Positions 8,325-17,389 of a stretch of DNA of 64,000 nt are shown here, in pieces; the first letter of the stretch is position 1; each line of letters opens with the position of its first letter. The DNA is from Bacteroidia bacterium (GTDB lineage: Bacteria > Bacteroidota > Bacteroidia > SpSt-205). Under the pieces are notes generated by a model. It worked only from the letters and a program-made list of their open reading frames with translations, ran no database searches and was not told the DNA's origin. The stretch is from NCBI GenBank assembly GCA_026414975.1, contig JAOAHZ010000004.1, forward strand, positions 124,001 through 188,000. The letters are read 5' to 3'. The position numbers were made by a program, and so were the translations under genes.

Positions 8325-10239
8325 TTATCCGAGCCGGATAGGCTTCACGCAAGTTTTCTAACCATCGCTTTTCTAACTCATCTTGGTACTTCTGAATGAG
8401 TTCTACCCGCACTTCTTCGAAGGTTTTGTATCCAGCCGGCAGCCGCCGCAGAATCAGGGCCCTCTTCCATTCCCGTCCGCCTCCTTTGAGGGGAGACCAG
8501 GTAGGTAGATTGTCATCAGCGAAATAAGGGGTGTAATTTACATCAGCTTTGCTTCGCTCCACGAACTGAGGCAAGATGCGCCAGCCATGACGAGCCACTC
8601 GGTTGAGAGAGTCTAACTGAGCCAGACTGGCTTGGGGTAGACGCTGGGGTAGATCCGCTAACGAAGCCGAGTCGCTGGCTACAATCTCCATGAGTTCCAA
8701 CCGTTCGCCAGCGGGAAAGTTAGGGCGCTGCTGTTCGTAGAAGGTTCGAAGACCCGCTGTATCCTCCACCGCTTTGCGCCATACCATTTGCTCGCTGATA
8801 TTGAAGAAAAGCACCCCGTAATAGTATTCCCGCCGCAAAAGCTCAAACTCCGGATAGCGTTTTGGAAGCTGCTCAAGCTCTAAATCTAAAACTTTTTCAT
8901 GGGCAAAAGTGCGTACTGCCTCATTTAGTACCTCATCCGATAGCGTTCGGGCAAGTTGGAGTCCTCTATTATTCGCCCAGTAGGTTAGAAAGGCTTTTAC
9001 AGAATGCTTTTGCTTATTCAGCGTGAAAAGGTGGCTGTTCAGGATAGCGGGAGGCAAAACATCTAAGGCTTTGTCTAAATCGGGGTAGAGGGTATCTAAA
9101 GCTTGGCGCAGGGTCTGATACAAGGGCTTATTCAGCTCGTATTTGTAGGTATGGAGGCGCCGATCGAAGAAGGCTCTCTCGGCTGCTTTGTATCGTTCAT
9201 CCCGCTGAAGGCGACTTTTGAGCTCGCTGCGCATCTCCTCATACGAAGCGATGGGCTTGACTTCTAAAACTTTGAGAATGTGCCAGCCGAAGCGCGTACG
9301 AAATGGATCGCTGTAGCCACCAGCTGGGAGTTGACGCTTCACAGCTTCCATAGCCGGCAGGAGGCGCATCCAACCCAACTCTCCCCCTCGGTTCGCCGTC
9401 ATCGGATCATCCGAATAATCCCGAGCTAAGTCTTCCCATTTCTCGCCCTTCTGGAGGCGTGCATACACTTCTCGGATGCGTCGCTCCGCTTCTAAGCTGT
9501 CTTTAGCGGCGTAAGTGGGCCCCCACCGAACTAAGATATGAGCGGCTTTCCGCTGTCCTGCGTGAGGCTGACGCTCCTGCACGTACAGGATATGATAGCC
9601 AAATCGGGTGCGAACGGGAGCAGACAGGCTTCCTACGGGTGTGGCATAGGCAGCATCCTCAAACGGCGCTACCATGTCAAATGCGCTGAAATACCCCAAG
9701 TCTCCGGCATTTTGAGCCGCAGAGGGGTCCTCAGAATAAAGGCGAGCCGCTTCTGCAAAGCTAATCAGCCCTTTTGCAATGGAATCACGCAGGGATAAAG
9801 CTCGCTGATAAGCTGAGGCTGTGTCCCCCTCTTTGACGCTAATCAGGATGTGAGAAGCCCGGATTTCTTCTCGCATACGCGCATACACTTGCCGCAAAAG
9901 CGTATCTAAAACTTCCTTTTCTAAGAGATAAGGCTTAGCCAGTTGGCGAAGGTAATTCTCATACTCCTCCCGAAAGCTGCGCGCTGTGTCCATACGACGC
10001 GCTTGGGCATCGGCTACCTTTCTACGGAAGTTAAGGTAGGCTTCCAAATATGTTCGGTATTGATCGGGAGTGTGGGTCTTAGCCTGATTCCATCCCCCGT
10101 GGGCCTTAGCGTAAGCGTATTCAAACTCTGCCTGAGTAACTTTTACAGACTTACCGAGGCGAGCAAGCTCTGCTTGGCGTTTGGTCCAGTCTTGGCACCA
10201 CACTACAGCCATTAGCGAGGTGGCCAGTAGAAATCGCAT
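8293..10239 (-). CDS. Periplasmic peptidyl-prolyl isomerase with two parvulin domains (PpiC/PpiD-like)
   Basis: A 648-residue protein starting with a signal peptide (MRFLLATSLMAVVWCQ). Two tandem parvulin domains are clear: IRASHILISV ... NAGDLGYFSAFDMVAPFE ... FGYHILYVQERQ, then KAAHILVRW ... NRGGELGWM ... FGWHILKVLE. The C-terminal 300 residues are helical and charged. The chosen ATG at 10239 begins the signal peptide and lies 5 nt after an exact minus-strand TAACTTTG element; the longer in-frame start at 10269 would precede the promoter. First gene of the foldase operon. Confidence 0.87.
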   Translation of the reverse strand: MRFLLATSLMAVVWCQDWTKRQAELARLGKSVKVTQAEFEYAYAKAHGGWNQAKTHTPDQYRTYLEAYLNFRRKVADAQARRMDTARSFREEYENYLRQLAKPYLLEKEVLDTLLRQVYARMREEIRASHILISVKEGDTASAYQRALSLRDSIAKGLISFAEAARLYSEDPSAAQNAGDLGYFSAFDMVAPFEDAAYATPVGSLSAPVRTRFGYHILYVQERQPHAGQRKAAHILVRWGPTYAAKDSLEAERRIREVYARLQKGEKWEDLARDYSDDPMTANRGGELGWMRLLPAMEAVKRQLPAGGYSDPFRTRFGWHILKVLEVKPIASYEEMRSELKSRLQRDERYKAAERAFFDRRLHTYKYELNKPLYQTLRQALDTLYPDLDKALDVLPPAILNSHLFTLNKQKHSVKAFLTYWANNRGLQLARTLSDEVLNEAVRTFAHEKVLDLELEQLPKRYPEFELLRREYYYGVLFFNISEQMVWRKAVEDTAGLRTFYEQQRPNFPAGERLELMEIVASDSASLADLPQRLPQASLAQLDSLNRVARHGWRILPQFVERSKADVNYTPYFADDNLPTWSPLKGGGREWKRALILRRLPAGYKTFEEVRVELIQKYQDELEKRWLENLREAYPARINEKVFSRLFR

Positions 10240-10244
10240 GCTTG

Positions 10245-10252
10245 CAAAGTTA
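10245..10252 (-). promoter_or_regulatory. -7 element TAACTTTG for the foldase operon
   Basis: Exact TAnnTTTG on the minus strand, 5 nt before the ATG at 10239. Confidence 0.6.
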
Positions 10253-10377
10253 GGCAAGGGGACGGGCAAAGGACCTCCCTTTCGGAAAAGCCTTCAAAGC
10301 CGATAGCGTCTGCCCTACGGGCATGAAGAATGACGGAATAGGCTTTGAAATCTGCGGCAAAAACCGAAGCAGTTTTG

Positions 10378-10385
10378 TTTATTTG
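10378..10385 (+). promoter_or_regulatory. Candidate -7 element TTTATTTG for ispG
   Basis: One mismatch to TAnnTTTG. It ends exactly 4 nt before an in-frame GTG at 10390, the same spacing seen at many other genes in the window. Confidence 0.4.
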
Positions 10386-10389
10386 TGGA

Positions 10390-12333
10390 GTGGCAGTTGC
10401 GCCTCTATCTGAAAAGCGAGCTTATTATACCTCGCTGGTAGCACCGAAGCGGTTGCCAACCTTAGAGGTACCGATTGGGGACGTCCCAGTTGGAGGGAAG
10501 AATCCCATTCGTATCCAAACTATGACCACCACGGACACTTTGGATATAGAGGGGACGGTAGCTCAGGTTATCCGCTTAGTAGAGGCGGGAGCAGAGTATG
10601 TGCGCATCACGGCACCGAGTCAGAAAGAAGCAGAAGCCCTGGGCGAGATAAAGAAGAAGCTCCGCCAAAAAGGCTATAGCGTACCGCTCGTAGCCGATAT
10701 TCATTTCACACCCCGAGCCGCTGAAATCGCTGCTCGCCTCGTGGAAAAAGTCCGCATCAATCCCGGGAACTATGCTGATAAAAAGCGATTCGAGAAGCGC
10801 ACCTACACAGACACCGAGTATGAAGCAGAGCTTGAACGAATATACGAGCGGTTCGCCCCTTTAGTTCGGGTTTGCAAGACATATGGCACCGCCATGCGAA
10901 TCGGTGTCAATCACGGTTCGCTCTCTGACCGCATTCTCAACCGCTATGGCGACACTCCTGAAGGGATGGTAGAGTCAGCGATGGAGTTCGTCCGCATCTG
11001 CGAAGCGGAGGGCTTTTACAGCATCGTCATTTCCATGAAAGCCTCCAATCCGGCGGTAATGGTCGCCGCCTACCGACACTTAGTGGCCCGATTGCGAGAG
11101 CATGGTCGGCTCTATCCGATCCACTTAGGGGTTACAGAGGCGGGAGATGGCAGCGATGGCCGAATAAAGTCCGCTCTCGGCATAGAATGCCTTCTGTTGG
11201 ATGGGATCGGCGATACGGTACGAGTATCGCTCACTGAACCCCCCGAGAACGAGATGCCTACATGCAAAGCTCTGGTTTCATTTGCAGAATGCCATCGGGA
11301 TGCCGCTCTGTCGCTACCTGAACCTACATGGGAGAGCGGTGGGTTATCTTTTGAACGATACAGCCGCTGGTCCGTAGAGACCATCGGTCCTCCCCACCCA
11401 GCCGTGGTGATTGCAGACCATTCCCATCAGCTCAGAGGTATAGACTTGTACGGAGGGGATCAAACACCAGACTTTATCTATGTCGGCCGTCAGGTGCCTG
11501 ACTGTCAACCCCCAGTTCCTCTTATCTACGATGCCTTGGTATGGGAGAAAGTAGCTCGTCCGCAAGACATACCTTACTTTCCTTCGATGGCGGCGTGGCA
11601 GGCCGCTCCATTGCGACATCCTAAACTGAACTTCGTCCGCCTTCAACCCCAAGACCTCTTAGAAGGGAGGATAGCAGAACTGGAAAGTCCCAATACGGTA
11701 TGGGTAATAGAAGCTGAAGGAAAAACTGCAGGACGGCTTGTTCGATGGATGCGTCTCTACGCCACTCAGCTTGGTCTGCCCATTCCTATGATAGCCCGCC
11801 TCAACCTTCACCCCCCTCAGAACAGCCCAGAACCGCGCCCTGCCCATGCCCTCGCCGTGGAGGCCGCTTGTCAGGTTAGCCCCTTCCTGGTGGATAACTT
11901 TGTTGATGGGCTATGGCTGTATATTCACGACCGACCGCCTGCCGCTGGAGTACGCATCGCTTTTGACCTACTTCAAGCGGCCCGCTTGAGGATCGTTCGT
12001 ACAGATTATATCGCTTGTCCTTCATGCGGCCGTACGCTATTCAACTTGGAGGAGGTAACAGCCCGTATTCGCGCTCGTACAAGCCATCTCAAGGGGCTCA
12101 AAATCGCCATTATGGGCTGTATCGTAAATGGCCCAGGCGAAATGGCCGATGCTGATTACGGATATGTAGGGGCAGGACCCCACACCATTCACCTCTATCG
12201 TGGCAAAGAGATCGTGCGTAAGAATGTCCATGAGTCCGAAGCTCTAGAGGCGCTCATAGAGCTTATTCGTTCAGATGGGCGATGGATAGACCCGCCGGAT
12301 ACACCTGTCCCAAGCGCTGAGCTGCTTCCCTAA
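10390..12333 (+). CDS. ispG: 4-hydroxy-3-methylbut-2-enyl diphosphate synthase, long form
   Basis: IspG (GcpE) performs the penultimate step of the MEP isoprenoid pathway, reducing methylerythritol cyclodiphosphate at a [4Fe-4S] cluster. The N-terminal TIM barrel is clear (VGGKNPIRIQTMTTTDT, ADIHFTPRAAE, VRINPGNYADKK). The C-terminal cluster domain has CPSCGRTLF and MGCIVNGPGEMADADYGY. The roughly 260-residue insert between them marks the long form found in Bacteroidota, Chlorobi and Chlamydiae. The frame is open from a TTG at 10345, but GTG 10390 is preferred: it has a promoter-like element 4 nt upstream, and the residues that follow align with known family N-termini. The 3' end overlaps the convergent aminotransferase gene by 71 bp. 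Confidence 0.93.
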   Translation: MAVAPLSEKRAYYTSLVAPKRLPTLEVPIGDVPVGGKNPIRIQTMTTTDTLDIEGTVAQVIRLVEAGAEYVRITAPSQKEAEALGEIKKKLRQKGYSVPLVADIHFTPRAAEIAARLVEKVRINPGNYADKKRFEKRTYTDTEYEAELERIYERFAPLVRVCKTYGTAMRIGVNHGSLSDRILNRYGDTPEGMVESAMEFVRICEAEGFYSIVISMKASNPAVMVAAYRHLVARLREHGRLYPIHLGVTEAGDGSDGRIKSALGIECLLLDGIGDTVRVSLTEPPENEMPTCKALVSFAECHRDAALSLPEPTWESGGLSFERYSRWSVETIGPPHPAVVIADHSHQLRGIDLYGGDQTPDFIYVGRQVPDCQPPVPLIYDALVWEKVARPQDIPYFPSMAAWQAAPLRHPKLNFVRLQPQDLLEGRIAELESPNTVWVIEAEGKTAGRLVRWMRLYATQLGLPIPMIARLNLHPPQNSPEPRPAHALAVEAACQVSPFLVDNFVDGLWLYIHDRPPAAGVRIAFDLLQAARLRIVRTDYIACPSCGRTLFNLEEVTARIRARTSHLKGLKIAIMGCIVNGPGEMADADYGYVGAGPHTIHLYRGKEIVRKNVHESEALEALIELIRSDGRWIDPPDTPVPSAELLP

Positions 12334-13462
12334 GCATGTCCATAGGGCGAGCAAAGCACAAGCGCAACCATCCTGAATCGGTACCATCCTTGTAAAAAGG
12401 ACTCAAGGGGATAGCCGCCACCTTAGCCGTTCGGGTCAAGTGCTCCGCTAAAAGGCGATCGGGAAGGTCTTGGTTATTGGAACGAACTAAAACAAAGTAT
12501 CCCCCTTCTGGCGGTAGCACCTCTAAGCTGGTGTGAGAGCGCAGCAGACTCACAAAAGCCTTTCTCCGCTCTAAAAGAGCTGCATGAAAGTAAAACACCC
12601 GATGGGGGTCCGCACTAAGATAACGGGCTACGGCTACCTGTAAAGGTGTAGAGGCGCAAAAGGTAATAAATTGGTGCACAGCTCGGATTCGGGTAGTTAG
12701 CGGAGCAGGTGCAGCTACATACCCTAAACGCCACCCCGTAGCTCCGACCACCTTGCCTAAGGACCCCACGATCACCGTTTTCTCCCGAAGGAGAGGAGAT
12801 TGACGTAAGCTGCGAGGTGGAAGGGCTTCCTCACGCTCAGGGTCCGGATGCCAGTACATGTATTCATACGCCTCATCCACCACTATGACTAACTCAGGAA
12901 ATCGCTGAGCGATTTCCTCTAATACCTTTACATCGCTGGGGCGAAGCACCCGACCTGTGGGATTATGGGGAAAGTTGAGAAGTAGAAGACGCGTGCGGGG
13001 ACTTAGATAGCGTTCTACCTTTTCCCAATGAAGGAAAACGCCCGACGGGCGAATATCCAGAGATACCGCATAAGCCTTGAGGGTACCAATCTGAAGAGCA
13101 GGTAGGTAGCTATCATAGGCTGGCTCTATGAAGATCGCTTCATCGCCGGGCTTCGTAAGAGCCTGGACAACGCTGAAAAGAGCCTGTGTAGCTCCAACTG
13201 TGATAGAAATCTCTGAGACAGGGTCGTAGGATACGCCAAAAAAGCGCTCAGACAGATGAGCCAGCGTTTCCCGAAGTGGATAAAAACCCGCAGGGTGGGT
13301 ATATTGATGAAGGGAGGGGTCAGACATAGCACGTATCCCTTCTTCTAAAAGAACTGGACTGGTCTGTAGCCACATCAGCCCCTGAGCTAAGTTGAGAGCT
13401 TCATACTGAGACGCTAAGGCCGTCATGTGGGCGAAAATGCTCTCCCCCTCTGATATACGCAT
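12263..13462 (-). CDS. PLP-dependent class I/II aminotransferase (YbdL / methionine or kynurenine aminotransferase-like)
   Basis: A 399-residue fold-type I aminotransferase. Visible motifs are LNLAQGLMWLQ near the N-terminus, the cofactor region GATQALFSVVQAL, NFPHNPTGRVL, VVDEAYEYMYW, and SLGKVVGATGWRLGY, which holds the Schiff-base lysine. This layout is typical of methionine/glutamine-phenylpyruvate aminotransferases. The ATG at 13462 lies 4 nt after TAGCTTGG, a weakened -7 element. It is downstream of thiD and a small secreted protein on the same strand. The exact amino-acid substrate is not evident. Confidence 0.88.
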   Translation of the reverse strand: MRISEGESIFAHMTALASQYEALNLAQGLMWLQTSPVLLEEGIRAMSDPSLHQYTHPAGFYPLRETLAHLSERFFGVSYDPVSEISITVGATQALFSVVQALTKPGDEAIFIEPAYDSYLPALQIGTLKAYAVSLDIRPSGVFLHWEKVERYLSPRTRLLLLNFPHNPTGRVLRPSDVKVLEEIAQRFPELVIVVDEAYEYMYWHPDPEREEALPPRSLRQSPLLREKTVIVGSLGKVVGATGWRLGYVAAPAPLTTRIRAVHQFITFCASTPLQVAVARYLSADPHRVFYFHAALLERRKAFVSLLRSHTSLEVLPPEGGYFVLVRSNNQDLPDRLLAEHLTRTAKVAAIPLSPFYKDGTDSGWLRLCFARPMDMLREAAQRLGQVYPAGLSIAHLNE

Positions 13463-13483
13463 AGCCCCAAGCTAAAAAAATCT

Positions 13484-14059
13484 CTACGGACCTAAGGCAT
13501 CATCCATGTATTCAGGTATGCCCGCTCGTTGAATAGCCTGGCTGCTCAAATACTGTATGGTTTCTAAGATGGCAACTGGCCCGGCTTTATCCTGATCTAA
13601 CCGAAGGAGAAAACTCCATTCATGATAAGGCAGCATCACAATCTCTCCTACTGAGCGTATGGCAATTTGTTGCTGTAGCTTGGGTAAGATTTCCTTTTTG
13701 ATGGAGAGAAAACGAGGGTTGTCGCGATGAAGCAAAGTAAGAACGGTGTCTAATAAGGCCATTAGTCCCTGGGTAAATCCACCCTGTAGAGAGTAAGTGG
13801 GCGGTACCCGCACCTCGTAGGTTATGTGATGACGGATGCATGCCCGCTGTTCTATCCGAACGCGCAAATTGGTGGAGAGCCAGAGGGTTTCAGTCTTGCG
13901 GACTGGGTCCCATTCGTAGCGATACAAATATGGAAAAAAAGCAGGGGTAATGGGTCGCAGCGAATCCGCGGAGAGACGGCAATCGCCTGAGATAGGATTC
14001 TGGCTGAGGCGGATTTGTCCCCAGAGACAAGCGAGGGCTCCCAACGCTATTAGTGGCAT
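13484..14059 (-). CDS. Hypothetical secreted protein
   Basis: A 191-residue protein I do not recognise. It starts with a short hydrophobic signal-like segment (MPLIALGALACLWGQ), suggesting export. The rest is mixed alpha/beta with no catalytic motif that I can see. It overlaps the 3' end of thiD by 10 bp and lies 21 bp upstream of the aminotransferase gene, so it is probably in the same transcript. The gene is accepted because of the overlap, the signal peptide and protein-like composition. Confidence 0.65.
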   Translation of the reverse strand: MPLIALGALACLWGQIRLSQNPISGDCRLSADSLRPITPAFFPYLYRYEWDPVRKTETLWLSTNLRVRIEQRACIRHHITYEVRVPPTYSLQGGFTQGLMALLDTVLTLLHRDNPRFLSIKKEILPKLQQQIAIRSVGEIVMLPYHEWSFLLRLDQDKAGPVAILETIQYLSSQAIQRAGIPEYMDDALGP

Positions 14060-14859
14060 GAACTCAGGTTAGGTATGACAGCGGCTCCACCTAAACTTAG
14101 GTCAGCTCGTCCTAACGCCTGATGAATAAAATCCAATCCTTGCTGAACTGCTTCTACGACCGAAGCTCCTCGGGCGATGTATGCAGCGATCGCAGACGCT
14201 AAAGTACACCCCGTCCCATGAGAGGGGCGAGGCAGTTGGAAACGCCGCTGAACGAATCGCTGTATAAGGCGCCCATTCTGAAAGAGAAGCGAGGTTACTA
14301 CATGCTTCTCCCAGGGAGCATGACCACCTTTGAGGAGCCAGTAAGGATGAGGATAGCGCTTAGACAGAGTCTCCCCTAAATAGAAAAAGGCTTTCTCACT
14401 CTGAGGAGGTTCCATTTCCGCTAAGATGGCAGCTTCGGGCAGGTTGGGTGTAACCACCCAGGCTTGAGCGGCGAACTCTCGCAGAGCCGACTCGGCTCCC
14501 TCGCTAAGAAGCCGACTTCCCGATGTAGCTATTAAAACAGGGTCCACTATCAGAGGAATGCCTTGAGCGTTTCGCTCCAAAAAGGCCCGAACGGATTGAA
14601 TGATCTCAAATCCAGCTAACATGCCGGTCTTGATGGCTTTTGGAGGCATATCAGAAAAGACTGCCTCCAACTGGGCTTCCACAAACTCTACCGGTACCGC
14701 ATGAATCGCCTTGACCCCATAGGTATTTTGAGCCGTGAGAGCGGTGAGAACGCTCATGCCATGCGTACCCACTGCTGTAAAGGCTTTCAGATCAGCCTGG
14801 ATGCCAGCTCCTCCACTGCTATCAGAGCCAGCGATGGTTAGCACAGGGGCTAAGGCCAT
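14050..14859 (-). CDS. thiD: Hydroxymethylpyrimidine / phosphomethylpyrimidine kinase
   Basis: A 269-residue ribokinase-fold kinase that phosphorylates HMP and HMP-P in thiamine synthesis. The N-terminal VLTIAGSDSSGGAGIQADLKAF is the ThiD signature, followed by GTHGMSVLTALTAQNT, then VVTPNLPEAAIL and the C-terminal anion hole/catalytic motif SHGTGCTLASAIAAYIA. Length is normal. No promoter element is visible in the 36-bp gap to sucC, so it is likely read through from there. A second thiamine gene, thiG, lies at 60 kb. Confidence 0.94.
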   Translation of the reverse strand: MALAPVLTIAGSDSSGGAGIQADLKAFTAVGTHGMSVLTALTAQNTYGVKAIHAVPVEFVEAQLEAVFSDMPPKAIKTGMLAGFEIIQSVRAFLERNAQGIPLIVDPVLIATSGSRLLSEGAESALREFAAQAWVVTPNLPEAAILAEMEPPQSEKAFFYLGETLSKRYPHPYWLLKGGHAPWEKHVVTSLLFQNGRLIQRFVQRRFQLPRPSHGTGCTLASAIAAYIARGASVVEAVQQGLDFIHQALGRADLSLGGAAVIPNLSSCH

Positions 14860-14895
14860 GGAAAGAAGGCAATTCAGCCAGGAAGCAGTTTATTT

Positions 14896-16098
14896 TCAAC
14901 GGACTGCCTCAGACAGCGCAGCCTGCACTTTCTGGGCTGCTTCCCATAGCTCCACCGCTGGAATGATTGATAAGCCTGATTCTCGCAGGATTTGAGCAGC
15001 TATGTCAGCGTTGGTCCCTTGCAATCGTACGACCATCGGCACAGGAATATTCCCAATCTGCTGATACGCCTGAAGAATGCCATTAGCTACTCGGTCGCAC
15101 TGAACGATGCCGCCGAAAATATTCACCAAGATAACCCTTACATTCGGGTCTTTCAGAAGGATTTGGAAGGCTTTAGCGATGCGCTCTACATTCGCCCCCC
15201 CCCCTACATCTAAGAAATTGGCGGGCCAGCCCCCCGCTAACTTGACGATATCCATCGTCGCCATCGCTAACCCCGCTCCGTTTACCATGCAGCCTACATT
15301 CCCATCCAACTTTACGTAGCTGAGTCCCGCCTCTCGAGCCTCGGTCTCCAACGGCTCTTCCTCCCGAATATCTCGCAGAGACTCCAGCGCTTTATGCCGA
15401 ACCCCTAGGGCATTATCCTCTATCTCCAGTTTGGCATCCAGAGCGATGATTTGGTCGTCGGATGTTTTGAGCATAGGATTGATTTCCAAGAGGCTGGCAT
15501 CTAAGGCATCATAGGCTTTGTAGATTTTGACGAGGAAATCCACCGCATTTTTGAACGCTTCACCCGAGAGCCCAAGCTTATAGGCGATTTGACGGGCTTG
15601 ATAGGGCATGAGTCCCGTAAGGGGATTGATATGAAGTTTGTGAATGGCTTCAGGGCGAGTGGCTGCGACCTCTTCTATATCTACACCTCCTTCTGAGCTG
15701 GCGATGAGGACGTCTCGACCTACAGCTCGGTCCAAGGTCAAGCTGACATAGAATTCCCGAATGGGAGAGGGGCCGGGGTAGAATGCATCGCCAGTAATGT
15801 AAAGGGTATGCACGATTTTACCTTGGGCGCCGGTTTGAGGGGTAATGAGTCTCATGCCTATCATTTGAGCGGCGAGTGTGCGCACCTCATCCAAAGATTT
15901 GGCGAGCTTGACTCCACCAGCTTTGCCTCGCCCGCCGGCGTGCACTTGAGCCTTCAGAACCCAAGGACCTTTGCCAGACGGGTCTATGCGCTGGGCGGCT
16001 TCTACCGCCTGCTCGGGGGTTTCGGCAGTGTAGCCACCTGCTACGGGAATGCCATATTGACTCAAAAGGTCCTTAGCTTGATACTCATGTAGCTTCAT
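14896..16098 (-). CDS. sucC: Succinyl-CoA synthetase (ADP-forming) beta subunit
   Basis: The beta subunit binds nucleotide and succinate in the TCA-cycle enzyme. It opens with MKLHEYQAKDLLSQYGIPV, followed by an ATP-grasp domain (VLKAQVHAGGRGKAGGVKLA) and the ligase domain (GAGLAMATMDIVKLAGG, NFLDVGGGANVERIAKAF, VNIFGGIVQCD). The ATG at 16098 is preferred over the in-frame TTG at 16107, because the family starts at MKLHEYQ and a TAAACTTG element lies 6 nt upstream. The alpha subunit gene is not in this window. Length is close to the usual 390 residues. Confidence 0.95.
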   Translation of the reverse strand: MKLHEYQAKDLLSQYGIPVAGGYTAETPEQAVEAAQRIDPSGKGPWVLKAQVHAGGRGKAGGVKLAKSLDEVRTLAAQMIGMRLITPQTGAQGKIVHTLYITGDAFYPGPSPIREFYVSLTLDRAVGRDVLIASSEGGVDIEEVAATRPEAIHKLHINPLTGLMPYQARQIAYKLGLSGEAFKNAVDFLVKIYKAYDALDASLLEINPMLKTSDDQIIALDAKLEIEDNALGVRHKALESLRDIREEEPLETEAREAGLSYVKLDGNVGCMVNGAGLAMATMDIVKLAGGWPANFLDVGGGANVERIAKAFQILLKDPNVRVILVNIFGGIVQCDRVANGILQAYQQIGNIPVPMVVRLQGTNADIAAQILRESGLSIIPAVELWEAAQKVQAALSEAVR

Positions 16099-16104
16099 AT
16101 GACG

Positions 16105-16112
16105 CAAGTTTA
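16105..16112 (-). promoter_or_regulatory. Near-consensus -7 element TAAACTTG for sucC
   Basis: One mismatch to TAnnTTTG on the minus strand, 6 nt before the ATG at 16098. Confidence 0.4.
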
Positions 16113-16138
16113 GGAAAAAGGCGATGATACACTTAGGC

Positions 16139-17386
16139 CTAGCGCCGCAGTAGGCGTAGAAGACCTCGAAAACGCTGGATCAGGGCCCCTCGAATGCGTC
16201 GCCATGGAGAGAGTCGTCTCGTGAGAGGTAGCTTTATTCGAATGGTGGTGCCTCGTCCGAGAGCGCTTTGAGCTACGAAAATCTCACCTCCATGATATTC
16301 TTCTACCACACGACGAGCTAAAGCCAATCCGATACCCCAACCATGGCCTTTAGTCGTAAAGCCAGGACGAAATATCTCTTCCCACTGCGTCGGTAGGATG
16401 CCCTTTCCTGTATCTTCCACGTCTATCCAGGCCTCCCCCTTCCGCAACTGGACCCGCAGTACAATCATTCCTCCTTCGGGGGGGAGGGCATCTAAACTAT
16501 TGCGTAGGAGGTTTTCTATAGCCCAGCGGATTAGAGTGCTATTGAGAGGAAGCAGAATGGCCTGGGAAGGAGCAACAAACCGAAGCTGAACTTGACGAGG
16601 CACCCGCCGTTCAAAATAGCGCACCACCTCCTCCAAGATAGGTACAAGGTCTTGGGTGCGCAGACGAGGCTCAGTCCCAATCTTTGAAAATCGGTCCGCA
16701 ATTTCACTGAGACGCTGAAGATCATCTTCCATTCGAGGTAAAAGCTTATGCAGTAACTCAGGAAAATCTCGCAGTAGCTCTATGCTCCCTACTAATCCAG
16801 ACAAAGGTGTCCCCAGTTGATGAGCTGTCTCTCGAGCTAATCCAACCCACAGCTTATCCTGTCTATAGCGATGGGCAGTATAAATGAATCCTATCCAAAT
16901 GAGACCCGCTACTACGATAAGTCCTGAGCTGATGACGGGCATCCAGCGTATCTGACGCAGAATGAGCGGTTCTCCATAGTAAATCTTGAGAGTACGATTA
17001 GCTGCGAAGGTTATCGTGATAGGCACAAACTCTGTGGTATCACCTCCGAGGTAAGGAAGGAAATCCTGAATGTGTTGGCCTTTTGGGGACAGGCGAAGGT
17101 CCTGGAGATTGTGGCTCAGGACTTTACCCCTATCATTTGTCAAAACAAGGGGTACGATGAGAATACGAGAGCCTCCTTGGCCAGTGGGATAGACATATTC
17201 CCAGAAAAAGTCCATGAGACATTCGTCCGGCGCTTGAGCCGCATAACGCAGAGCTGAGGCATAGAAACGGACTATATTGAGCTGCTGTTCTAATAGGCGC
17301 TTAGAAAGCTGGCGAGCATAAAGAGAGACCCCTATTAGAAATGCTACTAATAGGGAGGAGATGAGGAGGACCCAGCGCAACCGCAT
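16139..17386 (-). CDS. Membrane sensor histidine kinase
   Basis: A 415-residue kinase with a transmembrane helix at about 5-25, a periplasmic sensor region of about 125 residues and a second helix at about 150-172. The H-box is ARETAHQLGTPLSGL, a variant common in Bacteroidota kinases. The ATPase domain shows N-box IENLLRNSLDAL, G1 DVEDTGKGI and G2 GWGIGLALARRVVEEYHGG. No response regulator is next to it, so the partner is unknown. Its start lies 3 bp after the DUF4249 gene on the same strand, suggesting one transcript. Confidence 0.9.
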   Translation of the reverse strand: MRLRWVLLISSLLVAFLIGVSLYARQLSKRLLEQQLNIVRFYASALRYAAQAPDECLMDFFWEYVYPTGQGGSRILIVPLVLTNDRGKVLSHNLQDLRLSPKGQHIQDFLPYLGGDTTEFVPITITFAANRTLKIYYGEPLILRQIRWMPVISSGLIVVAGLIWIGFIYTAHRYRQDKLWVGLARETAHQLGTPLSGLVGSIELLRDFPELLHKLLPRMEDDLQRLSEIADRFSKIGTEPRLRTQDLVPILEEVVRYFERRVPRQVQLRFVAPSQAILLPLNSTLIRWAIENLLRNSLDALPPEGGMIVLRVQLRKGEAWIDVEDTGKGILPTQWEEIFRPGFTTKGHGWGIGLALARRVVEEYHGGEIFVAQSALGRGTTIRIKLPLTRRLSPWRRIRGALIQRFRGLLRLLRR

Positions 17387-17389
17387 GCA

